From Adiantum capillus-veneris (lineage: Eukaryota; Streptophyta; Polypodiopsida; Polypodiales; Pteridaceae), in contig CM043966.1 in NCBI GenBank assembly GCA_014529385.2, positions 97,789,087-97,849,086 of the forward strand: DNA of 60,000 bases. Reading direction: 5' to 3'. The notes beneath the pieces are model-generated. The model had not been told where the DNA came from. It worked only from the letters and a program-made list of their open reading frames with translations, and did not search any database. Shown here piece after piece: positions 57,598 through 60,000 of the stretch. Each line of letters begins with the position of its first letter. Positions within the stretch are counted from its first letter, which is position 1. The position numbers and the translations under genes are program-made.

Positions 57598-58339
57598 ACT
57601 TTTAGCACTTCAATAACAACTGAAACTGAAAGAGAGACGACACGCGACACGGAGTGGCGGAATTCCACCTCATAGAGTATTGACCCCTAACCTTGGCGCC
57701 CATTTTGGTATTTCTTTATGTTGCATCATCAAAGTACAAGCCAGTACTCCATCCTCTGCACCTTCGTCCATCAGCATACCAAAGAATGAGCCCATGGCCT
57801 CATATTTAAAGGCCCTGGGCCCAAAAGAAGTTTACATGAAAGCCTTCAAACTCAAAAGCATCTGGTCCAAAAGCAATGCCCAAAAGCTGTCATCGTGATT
57901 TACGGAAATCCGTACAACTACCACGTCAACAGCAGAAATCAACCAGTACTCCATCCTCTGCACCTTCGTCCATCAGCATACCAAAGAATGAGCCCATGGC
58001 CTCATATTTAAAGGCCCTGGGCCCAAAAGAAGTTTACATGAAAGCCTTCAAACTCAAAAGCATCTGGTCCAAAAGCAATGCCCAAAAGCTGTCAGCGTGA
58101 TTTACAAAAATCCGTACAACTACCACGTCAACAACAGAAATCCATACAGACTGCCACGTCAACATGTCAGTGCAATTTCCAGGCTGCCCATGCAACTGCC
58201 ACGTCATCAATCAACGAAAAATCCGAAAGTCCGTACATCTGTTTCTTATGCTTCTACTTCTTAGGGTTTAGGCCCTTTGGCCAGGATCTGCAAGTGGGCT
58301 CCGTTCTTCAGTGGCTTGACATGTCATCAATTTGTGACA
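57598..58339 (-). mobile_element. A2 left LTR, main part
   Basis: The LTR continues after the copia insertion and ends TTTGTGACA at 58339. It contains the shared motif in antisense (57693-57713), TTTAAATA boxes (about 57807 and 58007) and a telo-box-like CCTAAACCCTAAG (near 58265). A polypurine tract complement (TCCCCCCCCTTCTTGAAAG) follows at 58340. Confidence 0.85.
57741..58144. repeat. 202-bp tandem duplication in the A2 LTR
   Basis: Copies begin CCAGTACTCCATCCTCTGCA at 57741 and 57943 and are almost identical. The duplicated unit includes the TTTAAATA box but not the AATACC motif. Confidence 0.95.
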
Positions 58340-58402
58340 TCCCCCCCCTTCTTGAAAGAAAGTAATCGTCCGCGATTACAACATATCTGCAAAACAAGCG
58401 CC

Positions 58403-58575
58403 GTTCGGAGGTTTTCTAGCATACAACGGAACGCTCCCGAGATATTCGCCCTGCATCATTCCGAGGTTTTCAAACATACAACGAAACACTCCCCAAGCCT
58501 CTGCATGCGTCATTCCGAGGTTTTCAAACATACAACGAAATGCTCCCCAGGCATCGGCTTGCGTCGTTCCGAGGT
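58403..58575. repeat. Three 66-bp tandem units in the A2 3' region
   Basis: Units have the order CGTTCCGAGGTTTTC, ACATACAACGAAAYGCTCCC, then a GC-rich tail. They sit between polypurine tract and internal sequence, the same place as the repeats of A3 and G2. Confidence 0.9.
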
Positions 58576-58973
58576 TCAAACAATAAAAAAACTGTATTTC
58601 TCACTTCTCCATCCGGGAGTAAAATCACCAATCAATGAAACAAGTATTAAAATCACAGTCAAACAGTTCAAATCGGCACCAAGACAGGTTCAAAACAGAT
58701 ACCATCCATTTCAAACAAATGCCAAACAAGTTCTCAGACAGAACTCAAACTTAAAAAGCAATCTCGACATCCGCCGAGCTCGAAAAGTCGACTGACTTTC
58801 CATCCTGAAACCTGCACCAAAAAAAATTAGGGTTAGGTTCCTTCCATAAGGTCGTAGTTGAACGCACCATGGTCTATAAGCTCTTGGACATACAGTGTTC
58901 CGGTGGCGGTGATGGTAGTCCCAAGACATAGCAGTCGCATCGGACCTCCGAGGTTATCAACAAGAGACACCTG

Positions 58974-59303
58974 CTAAAAGATGTCTAGAAATTTCAAGTT
59001 ATAATCTGCTAGGGTTTCCATGGCAAGCATTTTAGGATACCCCACTCTGCCAGAAGTTGCACTTCGAAGGAAGATGTGAGAAACCATATAACTTCGTGCA
59101 AAAATTTCTTGAAAGCTTGCCAAGTCCTTGGAGTGTGGCAAGTCCTTGGAGTGTGCAACTTGGTAGCTATAGACATCAACATCTGCATGGCACTGCTTTT
59201 GAGAAAAACAACAGCTCGAAACAAATCTTGGATCCTTCTCTTGAAAGTGATCTTTTTGGCTTATGTCCTCTAAGACATGAGCGGTGAAGACGGGAGCGCG
59301 CAT
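58974..59303 (-). pseudogene. A2 gag remnant
   Basis: Pieces such as DLASFQEIFARSYMVSHIFL and ETLADYNLKFLDIF match the A3 gag. A small in-frame duplication repeats the HSKDLPHSKDL segment (about 59118-59155). No knuckle or protease follows. Confidence 0.7.
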
Positions 59304-59448
59304 TGCGCGATAAAGTAAGGGTGGGAGTGGCTAATAAGTCCGGGGACAGAGCACGAAGATAAAATTTCCAATGAGCTTTGAAAGTGCGATCTTGCTCTGT
59401 CTGCTCTTTGGAAGGACCGGTATGCTTTCAGAAAAGCACACGCCTGAT

Positions 59449-59460
59449 GCTCTGATACAG
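59449..59460 (-). promoter_or_regulatory. Degenerate primer-binding site of A2
   Basis: GCTCTGATACAG on the plus strand is one or two changes from the complement of the initiator tRNA-Met site and abuts the right LTR start at 59461. Confidence 0.75.
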
Positions 59461-59602
59461 TGTTTAAGGTCAAAACTAATCTTGTGGGAGCTGTAGAAGC
59501 ATTGTGGTAAATATTCGAGAAAATTTACAAAGGTTTGCTGTCACAAGACGGGAACCACCTACCAATAGAAAAGAACAGACTGAACAGACTTTTAGCACTT
59601 CA

Positions 59603-59834
59603 ATAACAGCCAAGGTGGAATCCGTACATACGTACCTTACGATTCCGTACGATACAGCCAGGATTACAAAAGACTCTCTTTTGAAAGTTCTGTGAACTTA
59701 AATTTAGTGTAATTTTCTTTCTTTACAAATGGTACGTGCCTATCCGTACCTAGAGGTTGGTTTAGTACGAAAGTACGTTCCGTACGTACCTAAACCGTAC
59801 CGTACACTACGTACCTTTCCACCTTGATAATAGT
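59603..59834. mobile_element. GTAC-rich MITE (59611-59826), probably hAT type
   Basis: The 216-bp element has the inverted terminal repeat CAAGGTGGAA/TTCCACCTTG and many GTACGTACC-type words near both ends. Flanking octamers ATAACAGC (59603-59610) and ATAATAGT (59827-59834) differ at two C/T positions. The empty site in the other A2 LTR reads CAATAACAACTGAAACTG at 57611-57628. The 8-bp duplication suggests hAT. No protein is encoded. Confidence 0.85.
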
Positions 59835-59846
59835 TGAAACTGAAAG

Positions 59847-59936
59847 TGTCACAAACGGGAGCGCATAGCAATATAAAATATACTCGGATAAATAAAATTT
59901 ATCACTTAATACTGAAGCCAGAGGATATAGAGAGAA

Positions 59937-59968
<32 letters not shown>

Positions 59969-60000
59969 TGAGAAGATCGATACAATACTGGGGACTAGTA
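59847..60000 (+). mobile_element. Start of another family D LTR
   Basis: TGTCACAAACGGGAGCGCAT and the following 110 bp match 3242-3360. A longer GA run is present (59946-59969). It is inserted in the A2 right LTR after CTGAAAG. The empty counterpart is at about 57622-57640. The remainder lies outside the window. Confidence 0.88.

Larger units (their letters stand above)
45467..57602 (-). mobile_element. Antisense Ty1/copia element (45472-57597), TSD ACTTT
   Basis: LTRs of 275 bp (45472-45746) and 290 bp (57308-57597) have TG...CA ends (plus strand TGATGAGCGC...CCCARCA). The duplication ACTTT is perfect (45467-45471 and 57598-57602). The other A2 LTR at about 59589-59602 shows the uninterrupted target (AACAGACTTTTAGCACTTC). 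The domain order gag, protease, integrase, RT, RNase H is that of copia. A complete G2 gypsy element is inserted in its gag. Stops, a frameshift and a lost RT Asp make it inactive. Confidence 0.95.
45337..60000 (-). mobile_element. Antisense LTR element A2, interrupted by copia, a MITE and a family D LTR
   Basis: The left LTR is 45337-45471 plus 57598-58339, split by the copia nest. The internal region is 58340-59460 with a polypurine tract at its left and a primer-binding site at its right. The right LTR starts at 59461 and is itself interrupted at 59611 and 59847. The two LTR starts match (TTAA...GTCAAAACTRATCTTGTGGG). Internally it carries only a gag remnant, like A1. Its right end is outside the window. 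Confidence 0.8.

Overview
This is nuclear DNA of a land plant. The evidence is nested LTR retrotransposons primed by initiator tRNA-Met, chromodomain gypsy integrases, a copia element, a LINE, hAT elements, and one spliced gene whose exons match plant WDR12. Recognisable transposon sequence covers most of the window. The LINE and gag proteins feel closer to those of ferns or other seed-free plants than of flowering plants, but that is only an impression.

Left part (1-19.9 kb). The tail of a gypsy element (family G1, 1-2199) is followed by one LINE that has been cut open three times. A solo LTR of about 2 kb (family D, 3242-5938), itself carrying a 703-bp hAT derivative (5150-5852), splits ORF1. 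A G1-like solo LTR (8056-9122) splits the reverse transcriptase. A full-length G1 gypsy element (11114-19544, TSD ATCTC) sits in the 3' end. Target-site duplications support the D solo LTR, the hAT derivative and full-length G1; the one at 8056-9122 is imperfect.

Middle (19.9-31.4 kb). There is about 1.9 kb of unassigned DNA, then an antisense short LTR element (A1, 21764-24455) with a nested solo LTR (22673-23246, TSD CATGG), then a third LTR family (C). The only host gene follows: nine minus-strand exons (27568-29225) coding most of the WD40 propeller of the ribosome-biogenesis factor WDR12. No exon for the N-terminal ubiquitin-like domain or the last blade was found.

Right part (31.4-60 kb). 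A decayed antisense chromodomain gypsy (E, 31.4-35.8 kb) is followed by a hAT element with a broken BED/DUF659 transposase and a 505-bp tandem duplication (36444-39911), and a deleted antisense gypsy (A3, 39912-43050). The last 15 kb is a four-level nest. An antisense G2 gypsy end (44355-45336) is interrupted by antisense element A2 (45337 to past the window). A2 is interrupted in its left LTR by an antisense copia element (45472-57597, TSD ACTTT), and that copia is interrupted in its gag by a sense-strand G2 gypsy (49249-55820, TSD TTTCT). A2's right LTR carries a 216-bp GTAC-rich MITE (59611-59826) and the start of another family D LTR (59847-60000).

All the element proteins carry stops, frameshifts or lost catalytic residues, so no autonomous element looks active. 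The near-identical G1 LTRs and clean TSDs show that several insertions are young. I did not find a new gene system. The most unusual signals are an array of small hairpins and hairpin-forming tandem repeats inside the family D LTR, a core motif shared by nearly all LTR families here, and telo-box-like clusters in the G2 LTR.
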